A stretch of DNA of 56,822 bases from AP-15 sp035503615. Its GTDB lineage: Bacteria > Pseudomonadota > Alphaproteobacteria > ATCC43930 > CGMCC-115725. The stretch's first letter is position 1. Each line of letters starts with the position of its first letter. Below the pieces are notes generated by a model that saw only the letters and a list, made by a program, of their open reading frames with translations, was not told where the DNA came from and did no database searches. The translations under genes and the position numbers were made by a program. Shown one piece after another: positions 34,227 to 42,436 of the stretch. The stretch spans positions 1 through 56,822 of the forward strand of contig DATJTI010000008.1 of assembly GCA_035503615.1 (NCBI GenBank). The letters are read 5' to 3'.

Positions 34227-35771
34227 ATGCGGCTTCTCGCGGTTCATCCGGGCCCGTTGATGTATACGAAGATCTTTCTGCGGCTCGAACCGCTGGGCCT
34301 TGAGCTGGTGGCTGCGGCAGCGCGGCAGGCGGGCCACGCGGTCCGGCTGATCGACCTGCAGGTCGACAATCACCGCAGCTATTTTCGCGCGATCGAGCGC
34401 TGGCAGCCCGATGCGGTCGCATTTTCCTGCAACTACCTGGCGAACGTGCCCGAGATCGTCAATCTCGCCAAGGCGACCAAGGCGCGGTTCCCGAACATCT
34501 TCATCTGCGTCGGCGGTCATAGCGCGTCGTTCACCGCCGAGGCGATCATCGCCCATGGTGCGGGTGCAATCGACTGCGTTGTCAGGGGCGAGGGCGAGGC
34601 GGCGATACCGCTGCTGCTCGCCGCGGTCGAAGCAGGACGCAGCCCGGCAACGGTGCCGGGTGTCGTGACCGCCGCCGGCGAGGGGCCGCCGCCGGGGTTT
34701 ATCCATTCGCTCGACACGCTGCGCCCGGCGCGCGATCTGCTGCGCCATCGCCGCAAATATTTCATCGGCACGCTCGATCCGTGCGCCTCGATCGAGTTCT
34801 CACGCGGCTGCCCGTGGGACTGCGCGTTCTGTAGCGCCTGGACCTTTTATGGGCGCAGCTATCGCCTTGTCGGCACCGACCAGATCGTCGCGGATCTGCG
34901 CTCGATCCGCGAGCCCGGCATTTTTATTGTCGATGACGTGGCCTTCATCCACGAGCGTCACGGCATCGAGGTCGGCGAGGCAGTCGCCCGCGCCGGGATC
35001 AGGAAGCGCTATTACCTGGAGACCCGCGGTGACGTGCTGCTGCGCAACAAGGACGCGTTTCGCCTGTGGCGGCGGCTCGGGCTGCAGACAATGTTTCTCG
35101 GTCTCGAGGCGATCGACGAGGCGGGGCTGAAGAAATACCGCAAGCGGGTATCGCTCGATCGAAATTTCGAAGCGGTCGAATTCGCCCGCTCGCTCGGCAT
35201 CAATGTCGCGGTCAATCTGATCGCCGATCCCGACTGGGATCACGAGCGCTTTCGCATCGTGCGCGAATGGTGCCTCGAGATGCCGGATGTGATCAACATC
35301 AGCGTCAACACTCCCTATCCCGGCACCGAGAGCTGGATCACCGACGGTCGCCGGCTCGAAACCCGCGACTACCGCCTGTTCGACATCCAGCACGCGGTGC
35401 TGCCGACCCGGCTGCCGCTCGCCGAATTTTACGAGGAGCTGGTGACGACGCAGCGCGCGATCTTTGCCAAGCATCTCGACTGGCGCCAGCTCTGGGATGC
35501 GAGCTCGATCGTCGCCCGGCTTTTGCTGCACGGCCAGACCAATTTCGTCAGAAGCCTGTTTCAGTTGAACAAGGTCTATCGCCCGGAACTGCTGCTCGCC
35601 GACCATGCGGCACCGGTCGAATATGAGATTCCGCCGCCGGCGCGCGGCGCGGCGCCAGCGCCGGTCCGGTCGGATCTCTACATCCACCCGCCGCGTGGCC
35701 GCAAAGGGCGCGCGATCGATGCCGCGACCGAGGATTTTGTCGAACAGACCCGCATGGGAAGCACGCTCTAA
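34227..35771 (+). CDS. hpnR: HpnR-like B12-binding radical SAM protein, copy B
   Basis: This 514-residue paralog of the previous gene most resembles hopanoid C-3 methylase HpnR: MYTKIFLRLEPLGLELV, LIDLQV, FICVGGHSASF, RGEGEAA, ARDLLRHRRKYFIGTLDPCASIEF and CPWDCAFC (Cys195, Cys199, Cys202). The C-terminal part has FDIQHAVLPTRLPLAEFYEEL and KGRAIDAATEDFVEQTR, the latter shared with copy A. It would methylate hopanoids at C-3, altering outer membranes. AGGGA precedes the ATG at 34227. It starts 85 bp after copy A, probably in one transcript. Hopanoid synthesis genes are not in the window. Confidence 0.82.
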   Translation: MRLLAVHPGPLMYTKIFLRLEPLGLELVAAAARQAGHAVRLIDLQVDNHRSYFRAIERWQPDAVAFSCNYLANVPEIVNLAKATKARFPNIFICVGGHSASFTAEAIIAHGAGAIDCVVRGEGEAAIPLLLAAVEAGRSPATVPGVVTAAGEGPPPGFIHSLDTLRPARDLLRHRRKYFIGTLDPCASIEFSRGCPWDCAFCSAWTFYGRSYRLVGTDQIVADLRSIREPGIFIVDDVAFIHERHGIEVGEAVARAGIRKRYYLETRGDVLLRNKDAFRLWRRLGLQTMFLGLEAIDEAGLKKYRKRVSLDRNFEAVEFARSLGINVAVNLIADPDWDHERFRIVREWCLEMPDVINISVNTPYPGTESWITDGRRLETRDYRLFDIQHAVLPTRLPLAEFYEELVTTQRAIFAKHLDWRQLWDASSIVARLLLHGQTNFVRSLFQLNKVYRPELLLADHAAPVEYEIPPPARGAAPAPVRSDLYIHPPRGRKGRAIDAATEDFVEQTRMGSTL

Positions 35772-35820
35772 CCTCGATCCGACAGCACCGCCATGTCACG
35801 CCGGCGACAGGAGTAGCGAA

Positions 35821-36918
35821 TTGGCCACCGCGCCGATCACTCTCGACGACATCGAGGCGCTGGCGGTCGGCGCCTGGATTCTCGGCACCGGCGGCGGCGG
35901 CAGCCCCTATCTCGGGCTCTTGAACCTGCGCCGCCTCTATGCCGAGGGGCAGCGCGTGGCGCTGATCTCGCCATTCGACCTCGCCGATGACGACCGGGTG
36001 GCGGTCGTCTCCAACATGGGCGCACCGCTGGTCGGTCAGGAGCGGCTCGCCGACAGTCGCAACATCGCCCGGGCGGTCGAGATCCAGGAAGGCTTGCTCG
36101 GCCACAAATTCTGCGCCGTCATGCCGCTCGAAATCGGCGGCGGCAACGGTCTCCAGCCATTGATGGCGGCAGCACATCTGGATTTGCCGGTCGTCGATGC
36201 CGACACGATGGGCCGCGCCTATCCGGAGGCGCAGATGACCAGCGTCGCGGTTGGCGAGCTGCGCCCCTATCCCTGCGTGCTCTACGATCCGCGCGGTATC
36301 GAGGCGGTCGTGACCAGAGTCCCTAACTGGCGGTGGATGGAACGGGCGAGCCGCAAGATCTGCGTCGAGATGGGCTCGATCGCCTCCACCTGCAAAGCGC
36401 CGCGGACCGGTGCGGAGATCAAGGAATGGGGGATTCATTTCACCGTATCGAAGGCGATCGGCATCGGCCGCCGGGTGCGCGAGGCAAGGCAGCGGCATGC
36501 GGACCCGGTCGCCGCGGTGCTCGACGAAGCCCGGGGCAAGCTGTTGTTCCGCGGCAAGGTCATCGATGTTGCGCGGCGCACGACCGAAGGCTATCTGCGC
36601 GGCCATGTATTGATCGACGGTCTCGACGGGGATCGCGGCGCGCGGCTTGACATGGCCTTTCAGAACGAATGGGTCGTGGCCTGGCGCGCCGAGGGCTCAA
36701 ACCGGGCGCCGCTCGCGATGTCGCCCGATCTGATCTGCGTGCTCGACAGCCAAACGGGCGAGGCCTGCGGCACCGAGACGATCCGCTACGGCAGGCGGGT
36801 CACGGTCATCGCCTTGCCGGCGCCCCCGGTATTTCTGACCCCCAAGGGCCTCGACCATGTCGGCCCCCGCGCCTTCGGCTACGACCTCGACTTCCACTCG
36901 GTGTTCGACGGGATGTAA
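35821..36918 (+). CDS. DUF917 family protein, hydantoinase partner
   Basis: This 365-residue DUF917 protein has the N-terminal GAWILGTGGGGSPYLGLLNL, IGGGNGLQPLMAA and VVDADTMGRAYPEAQMTSV, which are family hallmarks. The C-terminal half has SPDLICVLDSQTGEACGTETIRYG. The start is a TTG at 35821, with AGGAG about 7 nt before. The stop is 4 bp before the next gene's GTG, so they are coupled. DUF917 and hydantoinase-like subunits occur together widely; a role in ring-opening of hydantoin-like or thiohydantoin substrates is inferred. Confidence 0.85.
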   Translation: MATAPITLDDIEALAVGAWILGTGGGGSPYLGLLNLRRLYAEGQRVALISPFDLADDDRVAVVSNMGAPLVGQERLADSRNIARAVEIQEGLLGHKFCAVMPLEIGGGNGLQPLMAAAHLDLPVVDADTMGRAYPEAQMTSVAVGELRPYPCVLYDPRGIEAVVTRVPNWRWMERASRKICVEMGSIASTCKAPRTGAEIKEWGIHFTVSKAIGIGRRVREARQRHADPVAAVLDEARGKLLFRGKVIDVARRTTEGYLRGHVLIDGLDGDRGARLDMAFQNEWVVAWRAEGSNRAPLAMSPDLICVLDSQTGEACGTETIRYGRRVTVIALPAPPVFLTPKGLDHVGPRAFGYDLDFHSVFDGM

Positions 36919-36922
36919 TCCG

Positions 36923-38485
36923 GTGCGGCGGATCGGGATCGATGTGGGGGGGACGAATACCGACGCGGTATTGCTCGCGGACGGCGCGGTTGTGCATGCC
37001 GTCAAGACGCCGACCACCGCGGATGTGACGGGCGGCATCGTCGCCGCGCTCGCCGGGCTGTCGGCGCATCCCGGGGTGACGCGCGGTCGGATCGACGCGG
37101 TCGTGATCGGCACGACCCATTTCGTCAACGCGGTTGTGCAGCGGCAAGGTTTGGCGCGGGTCGCGGCGGTGCGGATCGGGCTGCCGGCCGCGGCCTCGCT
37201 GCCGCCCTTTTGCGACTGGCCCGCGGACCTCGCCGATTTGGTGTGCGGCGAGGTGTTCATGCTCGAAGGCGGCCACGATTACGACGGCCGCCCGATCGTG
37301 CCGTTCGACGCGGCGGGCATGCGCCGCGCCGCCCGCCGGATCCGGGCGAGCGGCATCGGCTCGGTCGCGGTGGCCGCGATCTTTTCGCCGCTCGACCCGT
37401 CTTGCGAGGAGCGCGCGGCCGAGATCCTGCGCGAGGAGTGCCCCGATGCCGCGGTGACGCTGTCGCGCGACCTCGGCCGCATCGGATTGCTCGAACGCGA
37501 GAACGCCGCTCTGCTGAACGCAGCGCTGATCCCGCTCGCGCGCATGACGGTTGCCGGCTTTGCCGCAGCGATCGCGGCGAGCGGCATCAAAGCACCGCTC
37601 TATTTGACCCAGAATGACGGGACGGTCATGGCGGCTGAGGTCGCGACCGCATTGCCGGTCATGAGCTTTGCCTCGGGGGCGACCAATTCGATGCGCGGTG
37701 CGGCGTTCCTGTCGGGTCTCGGCGACGCGCTGGTCATCGATGTCGGCGGCACCTCGACCGATGTCGGCCAATTGCGTCAGGGCTTTCCGCGCGAGGCGAA
37801 CTCGGTCGTCGAAATCGGCGGCGTGCGCACCCTCTTTCGCATGCCCGACCTCTATTCGATCGGGCTCGGCGGCGGCAGCGTGGTCGAGCGCGAGCCGGTG
37901 ACGATCGGACCGCAGAGCGTCGGCTATCGGTTGACACGCGAGGCGCTGGTGTTTGGCGGCGCGACGATGACTGCCACCGACGCCGCGGTCGCCGCCGGGA
38001 TCGCGCAGATCGGCGACCCGGCTGCGGTGGCGCGGCTGCCGCGCAGCCTGGTGAAATCCGCTCTCGCCGAGGCGCATGCGAAGATCGAAGATGCGGTCGA
38101 TCGCATCAAGATCGAGGCGTGTGATCAGCCGCTGGTCGCGGTCGGCGGCGGGGCGTTTCTCGTACCGGACCGGGTCCTCGGGGTCTCGCAGGTGATCCGC
38201 GTGCCGCATGGCGATTGCGCCAATGCGGTGGGTGCCGCGATCGCGCAGATCAGTGGCGAGACCGACCGGATCTATCGCGATCTCGATCGCGCTGCGGCGA
38301 TCGCCGCCGCCGAGGCGCAAGCGCAAGACCGTGCCGTCGCCGCCGGTGCCGATCGAGCCAGCCTCGAAACCGTCGACATCGAGGACATGCCGCTCGCCTA
38401 CCTGCCGGGGAACGCGCTGCGGGTGCGGGTGCGTGTCGCCGGTGTCATGCGCGCCGGAGCGCCGCCGGACGGCGATATGGTGTGA
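36923..38485 (+). CDS. Hydantoinase/oxoprolinase family protein
   Basis: This 520-residue protein of the HyuA/OplA ATP-dependent amidohydrolase family has N-terminal GIDVGGTNTDAVLL, the ATP-binding loop, then GTTHFVNAVVQRQG, DLGRIGLLERENAALLNA, and a central VIDVGGTSTDVGQLRQG. The C-terminal domain of classic OplA is shorter here. The start is the GTG at 36923, 4 bp after DUF917. No HyuB partner is present; instead DUF917 may play that role. A reaction on hydantoin, 5-oxoproline or a related ring is likely but unproven. Confidence 0.87.
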   Translation: MRRIGIDVGGTNTDAVLLADGAVVHAVKTPTTADVTGGIVAALAGLSAHPGVTRGRIDAVVIGTTHFVNAVVQRQGLARVAAVRIGLPAAASLPPFCDWPADLADLVCGEVFMLEGGHDYDGRPIVPFDAAGMRRAARRIRASGIGSVAVAAIFSPLDPSCEERAAEILREECPDAAVTLSRDLGRIGLLERENAALLNAALIPLARMTVAGFAAAIAASGIKAPLYLTQNDGTVMAAEVATALPVMSFASGATNSMRGAAFLSGLGDALVIDVGGTSTDVGQLRQGFPREANSVVEIGGVRTLFRMPDLYSIGLGGGSVVEREPVTIGPQSVGYRLTREALVFGGATMTATDAAVAAGIAQIGDPAAVARLPRSLVKSALAEAHAKIEDAVDRIKIEACDQPLVAVGGGAFLVPDRVLGVSQVIRVPHGDCANAVGAAIAQISGETDRIYRDLDRAAAIAAAEAQAQDRAVAAGADRASLETVDIEDMPLAYLPGNALRVRVRVAGVMRAGAPPDGDMV

Positions 38486-38495
38486 GGGCTCCTAC

Positions 38496-38563
38496 GCCGG
38501 GCACGCTGCCCCACCGGCACGCTGCAGGGAAGCCGCCGGGCACGCTGCCCCACCGACACGCTG
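38496..38563. repeat. 29-bp direct repeat, 2 copies, 10-bp spacer
   Basis: A 29-bp block (starting gccgggcacgctgcc) at 38496-38524 is repeated with one change at 38535-38563. Each copy also has the internal motif gcacgctg twice. It occupies the convergent gap between the hydantoinase and sppA. Confidence 0.9.
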
Positions 38564-38581
38564 GAGAGACCCGCCGCGGCG

Positions 38582-40351
38582 CTATCGCGGCTCGCCCCAA
38601 GGCGGCATGGTCAGGATGCCCGGCCTGCCGAGCATCGTCTCGATCCGCCGCAACAGCGGCTCGACTGCGGCGAGCGTGCGGCCGAGCCCGGTGATGCCGA
38701 TGTCGTCGCCTTGCGCCGGCTCGCCAGCGAGCCGCTTATAGAGGAATTCGAAGGGTCCTTCGGGTCGCGGAAAAACCGTCAGCTGGATCGGCGCGCCGGG
38801 CGCGATCCCGGCCGCCTGCCGCGCCAGCCGCAACGCCGTCGCGTACCCACCGAGTGCATCGACGAGGCCGCGCGCCTTGGCTTCCTCGCCGGTCCACACC
38901 CGGCCCTGCGCCACCTGTTCGACGGCGTCCTGGGTCATGTGACGACCCGCGGCGACATGGTTCTTGAACCCCTGATAGCTGGCGTCGAGAAACGCCTCGA
39001 GTCGGGCGCGAGCGAGCGGCGAGAATGGCGAGGTGGCGCTCGCCATCGCGGCGTTGGCGCCAAAGGCCACCGCATCGGTCGAAACCCCGATCTTCTTCAA
39101 CAATCCGGCGACGACCAGCTTGCCGGCCAACACCCCGATCGAGCCGGTCAGCGTCGCCGGCTCGGCGACAATCTTATCGGCCGGTGCCGCGATGTAGTAG
39201 CCGCCCGAACCGGCCACATTCCCCATCGAGACGATGACCGGCTTGCCGTGGTCGCGGGCCTCGACGACATCGCGCCAGATCGTTTCCGAGCCGACCACCG
39301 AGCCGCCCGGACTGTCGATGCGGAACAGGATGGTGCGCACCTTGGGGTCGCGAACCGCGGCGCGAAAGGCACGGGTGATCCGGTCGGCCGTCATCTCGTC
39401 CGATCCCGCCAGCAGATCGGCCGAACCGCCACCACGGACGATCAGCCCCGAACCATAGATCAGCGCGATCCGCGCTCCCGCGCGGTTCGGGCGCTCGATG
39501 CCGTCGAGATAGGTCGTGAGCGGGACGATCCGTGCGCCCGGACCGGCACGCTTGCGTGCCGCGGCGGCGGCCTCGTCGCGATAGCCGATCCGGTCGACGA
39601 GCCTGGCCGCAAGCGCCTCGTCGGCCAAGAGCGGCCCGCGGTCGATCAGCGCGCGCACGGCTTGCGGCGTCAGCCCTCGGCCGGTGGCGATGCCGTCGAC
39701 GATCTGACCGCCGAGCGAGGTCAGCAGGTCCTCGGCCTGCTCGCGCCCGGCTGGCGTCATCTGCGTGTCGCTGAGGATGTTCGCCGCCGTCTTGTATTGC
39801 CCGCGATGGTCGAATTCGGCGGTGACGCCGAGCAGGTCGAGCGTCCCCTTCAAAAAAGGTGTATCGGCATAGAGCCCGGTCAGACCGACGCTGCCCATCG
39901 GTTGCAGCCAGATCCGGCCAAAGGCGCTGGCGAGGTAGTAGGGGCGGGTGCCGCCGCCAAATTCTCCAAAACTGTCGGCAAAGGCGATTGCGAACTTGCC
40001 CTTGGCGCGAAAGGCGGCGATCGCGTCGCGGATCTGCTGCGTCTCGGCCAGTCCGAACGCATCGGGGCCAAGGCGGGCAACGAGCCCCTTGACCCGCGGA
40101 TCGGTGCCGGCCGCCTCGATGGCGTCGAGGAATTGGCGCAAACGCGGTCGGCTGCCGCCGAGGATTCGGCCCAAGCCTGATTGGCCGGCCGCATCGTCGA
40201 GGCCCTGCGTCAGGTCGACCGCGAGAATGATCTTGCCCGGCAGTTCCGGCTTGCTCGGTACCAAGAGCAATCCGAGGACGATGACGGCGATGATGGCGAG
40301 AACCGCCAGCACCCCGATCGCGGCGAAAAAACCGATCAGCAGACGGCGCAT
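38582..40351 (-). CDS. sppA: Signal peptide peptidase SppA, 67-kDa type
   Basis: This 589-residue membrane-bound serine protease digests leftover signal peptides in the periplasm. An N-terminal helix (RRLLIGFFAAIGVLAVLAIIAVIVL) anchors it. The two homologous halves are seen, with the catalytic Lys probably in GQYKTAANILSD and the nucleophile Ser in MGNVAGSGGYYIAAPADKIV. The PGGSVVGSE loop also fits. The ATG at 40351 is preferred, 4 bp after the aroC stop, showing an operon with chorismate synthase. Length is normal for the large type. Confidence 0.93.
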   Translation of the reverse strand: MRRLLIGFFAAIGVLAVLAIIAVIVLGLLLVPSKPELPGKIILAVDLTQGLDDAAGQSGLGRILGGSRPRLRQFLDAIEAAGTDPRVKGLVARLGPDAFGLAETQQIRDAIAAFRAKGKFAIAFADSFGEFGGGTRPYYLASAFGRIWLQPMGSVGLTGLYADTPFLKGTLDLLGVTAEFDHRGQYKTAANILSDTQMTPAGREQAEDLLTSLGGQIVDGIATGRGLTPQAVRALIDRGPLLADEALAARLVDRIGYRDEAAAAARKRAGPGARIVPLTTYLDGIERPNRAGARIALIYGSGLIVRGGGSADLLAGSDEMTADRITRAFRAAVRDPKVRTILFRIDSPGGSVVGSETIWRDVVEARDHGKPVIVSMGNVAGSGGYYIAAPADKIVAEPATLTGSIGVLAGKLVVAGLLKKIGVSTDAVAFGANAAMASATSPFSPLARARLEAFLDASYQGFKNHVAAGRHMTQDAVEQVAQGRVWTGEEAKARGLVDALGGYATALRLARQAAGIAPGAPIQLTVFPRPEGPFEFLYKRLAGEPAQGDDIGITGLGRTLAAVEPLLRRIETMLGRPGILTMPPWGEPR

Positions 40352-40355
40352 ATGC

Positions 40356-41432
40356 TCAGACGGCAGCACCGAGTGCGCGATGGCGCAGGAGGTGATCGGC
40401 TAGCACGCAGGCGACCATCGCCTCGCCGACCGGAACGGCACGGATGCCGACGCAGGGATCGTGGCGGCCGTGGGTGGCGATCTCGACCTCGTTGCCATCG
40501 ACATCGATGCTGCGCATCGGGGTCAGGATCGAGCTCGTCGGCTTGACGGCGAAACGGGCGACGATGTCCTGCCCGGTCGAGATCCCGCCGAGGATGCCGC
40601 CAGCGTTGTTCGACAAAAATGTCACCCGGCCGTCCGTCATGCGCATCTCGTCGGCGTTCTCCTCGCCTCGAAGCGCGGCCGCACCGAACCCGGCACCGAT
40701 CTCGACACCCTTGACCGCGTTGATCGTCATCAAGGCACGTGCAAGATCGCCATCGAGCTTGTCGTAAACCGGCTCGCCGAGCCCCGGCGGGACGCCGCTC
40801 GCGACGATCTCGATCACGGCCCCGGCCGAGGAGCCGGCCTTGCGCACACCGTCGAGGTAGTCGGCCCAATAGAGCGCCATCGCCGCATCCGGGCACCAGA
40901 ACGGATTTTGCTCGACCGCCGGCCAATCCCAAGCCGCACGGTCGATAGGGTGCGGTCCGAGCTGCACGAGCGCGCCGCGAATCGTGATTTCCGGTCCGAG
41001 AATTTGCCGCGCGACAGCCCCGGCGGCGACCCGCGACGCCGTCTCGCGCGCCGAGGCACGGCCGCCACCACGATAATCGCGCACGCCGTATTTCTTCCAA
41101 TAGGTGTAGTCCGCATGACCCGGGCGGAACCGATCGGCGATATTACGATAGTCCCGCGAGCGCTGGTCGGTGTTCTCGATCAACAGCTGGATCGGGGTTC
41201 CGGTGGTCACCCCGTCGAACACCCCGCTCATGATCCGGACAAGATCTTCCTCGCGACGCTGCGTCGTAAACCGCGACTGGCCGGGCTTGCGCTTGTCGAG
41301 CCAGCGCTGGATGTCGGGCTCGGCCAACGGCAGGCGCGGCGGCACGCCGTCGACGACGACACCGATCGCCGGGCCGTGGCTCTCGCCCCAGGTCGTGAAC
41401 CGGAACAGCGTGCCAAACGCGTTGCCTGCCAT
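40356..41432 (-). CDS. aroC: Chorismate synthase
   Basis: This 358-residue enzyme makes chorismate from EPSP and needs reduced FMN. Signatures include TTWGESHGPAIGVVVDGVPP, RFTTQRREEDLVRIMSGVFDG, GTPIQLLIENTDQRSRDY, YRGGGRASARETASRVAAGA and NNAGGILGGISTGQDI. All key His, Arg and Asn residues are present. It is downstream of fabI by 31 bp on the same strand, an arrangement common in alphaproteobacteria. Full length and secure. Confidence 0.97.
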   Translation of the reverse strand: MAGNAFGTLFRFTTWGESHGPAIGVVVDGVPPRLPLAEPDIQRWLDKRKPGQSRFTTQRREEDLVRIMSGVFDGVTTGTPIQLLIENTDQRSRDYRNIADRFRPGHADYTYWKKYGVRDYRGGGRASARETASRVAAGAVARQILGPEITIRGALVQLGPHPIDRAAWDWPAVEQNPFWCPDAAMALYWADYLDGVRKAGSSAGAVIEIVASGVPPGLGEPVYDKLDGDLARALMTINAVKGVEIGAGFGAAALRGEENADEMRMTDGRVTFLSNNAGGILGGISTGQDIVARFAVKPTSSILTPMRSIDVDGNEVEIATHGRHDPCVGIRAVPVGEAMVACVLADHLLRHRALGAAV

Positions 41433-41463
41433 GATCCTGCAACCAATCCCGGGCAGCCTGCGG

Positions 41464-42291
41464 TCACACGACCGAGATGTCGGGGGCGTCGACGGCCTTC
41501 ATGCCGACCACGTGATAGCCGCAATCGACATGGTGGACCTCGCCGCTGACCCCGGCCGACAGGCCGCTCAACAGATAGAGTGCGGCACCGCCGACATCCT
41601 CGATCGTGACATTGCGCTTCAAGGGCGAATTGTACTGGTTCCACTTCAGGATATAGCGGAAATCGCCGATCCCCGAAGCCGCCAGCGTGCGGATCGGTCC
41701 GGCCGAGATCGCATTGACACGGATGTTGTCGCCGCCGAGATCGACCGCGAGATAGCGCACGCTTGCCTCGAGTGCGGCCTTGGCGACGCCCATCACGTTG
41801 TAGTTCGGCATCACCCGCTCCGCGCCATAATAGGTCAAGGTCAAGAGGCTGCCGCCATCGGTCATCAGCGGTGCCGCGCGGCGGCACATATCGGTAAACG
41901 AAAAACACGAAATATCGAGCGTGCGGACAAAATTCTCGCGTGTCGTGTCGACGTACTTGCCTCTGAGCGCGTTCGGGTCGGTGGCGCCGATCGCATGCAC
42001 CGCGAAATCGAGCCGGCCCCAGCGTTCGCCGATGGCGGCGAATAGGGTGTCGAGGCTGCGGACGTCGCCGACATCGCATTCGAGGACGAAATCGCTGCCC
42101 GTGCTCTCCGCCAGCGGTCGCACCCGTCGGCCGAGCGCCTCGCCCTGATAGGTGAAGGCGAGCGCTGCCCCTTCGCCGTGCAAGGCCTTGGCGATGCCCC
42201 AGGCGATCGAGCGCTCATTGGCGACACCCATGATCAGGCCTTGTTTGCCAGCCATCAGCGGCCCAGCCATCAGCGGCATCGTTGTCCCCAT
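41464..42291 (-). CDS. fabI: Enoyl-ACP reductase FabI
   Basis: This 275-residue NADH-dependent enoyl-acyl carrier protein reductase ends each cycle of fatty-acid elongation. The cofactor loop is GVANERSIAWGIAKAL. The catalytic Tyr-x6-Lys is in NYNVMGVAKAALEASVRYLA, and SAGPIRTLAASGI is conserved. The N-terminus has a duplicated MAGPL/MAGKQ from a 15-bp repeat, which duplicates a possible start; translation could begin at 42291, 42279, 42270 or 42255. It lies upstream of aroC and sppA on one strand. Confidence 0.95.
   Translation of the reverse strand: MGTTMPLMAGPLMAGKQGLIMGVANERSIAWGIAKALHGEGAALAFTYQGEALGRRVRPLAESTGSDFVLECDVGDVRSLDTLFAAIGERWGRLDFAVHAIGATDPNALRGKYVDTTRENFVRTLDISCFSFTDMCRRAAPLMTDGGSLLTLTYYGAERVMPNYNVMGVAKAALEASVRYLAVDLGGDNIRVNAISAGPIRTLAASGIGDFRYILKWNQYNSPLKRNVTIEDVGGAALYLLSGLSAGVSGEVHHVDCGYHVVGMKAVDAPDISVV
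42248..42277 (-). repeat. 15-bp tandem duplication containing a start codon
   Basis: ccagccatcagcggc occurs at 42248-42262 and again, identical, at 42263-42277; a partial copy lies at 42333-42346. Read on the minus strand, each full copy carries an ATG in the fabI frame. Confidence 0.92.
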
Positions 42292-42436
42292 TTTTCGCGG
42301 CCGCCTGCGAGCCTACACGAACTCGGCGGCGCGAGCCATCAGCGGGTCCCCTCGGGGGCTGGCGCGGCTGCGGCCGGCAGTGGATAATTGCCCAACGCGC
42401 CGGTGTTGACCAGATGGAGGCTGAGAGGCTGTTGCG

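Noticed and set aside
36806..38326. A 506-codon minus-strand open frame
   Set aside because: It is antisense to the hydantoinase gene; the translation is Arg- and Asp-rich without domain features.
38496..38563. Possible mini-CRISPR
   Set aside because: There are two 29-bp copies but the spacer is only 10 bp, the copies have internal repeats, and no cas genes are present.
38711..40180. A 489-codon plus-strand open frame
   Set aside because: It is antisense to sppA, whose catalytic segments are clear.
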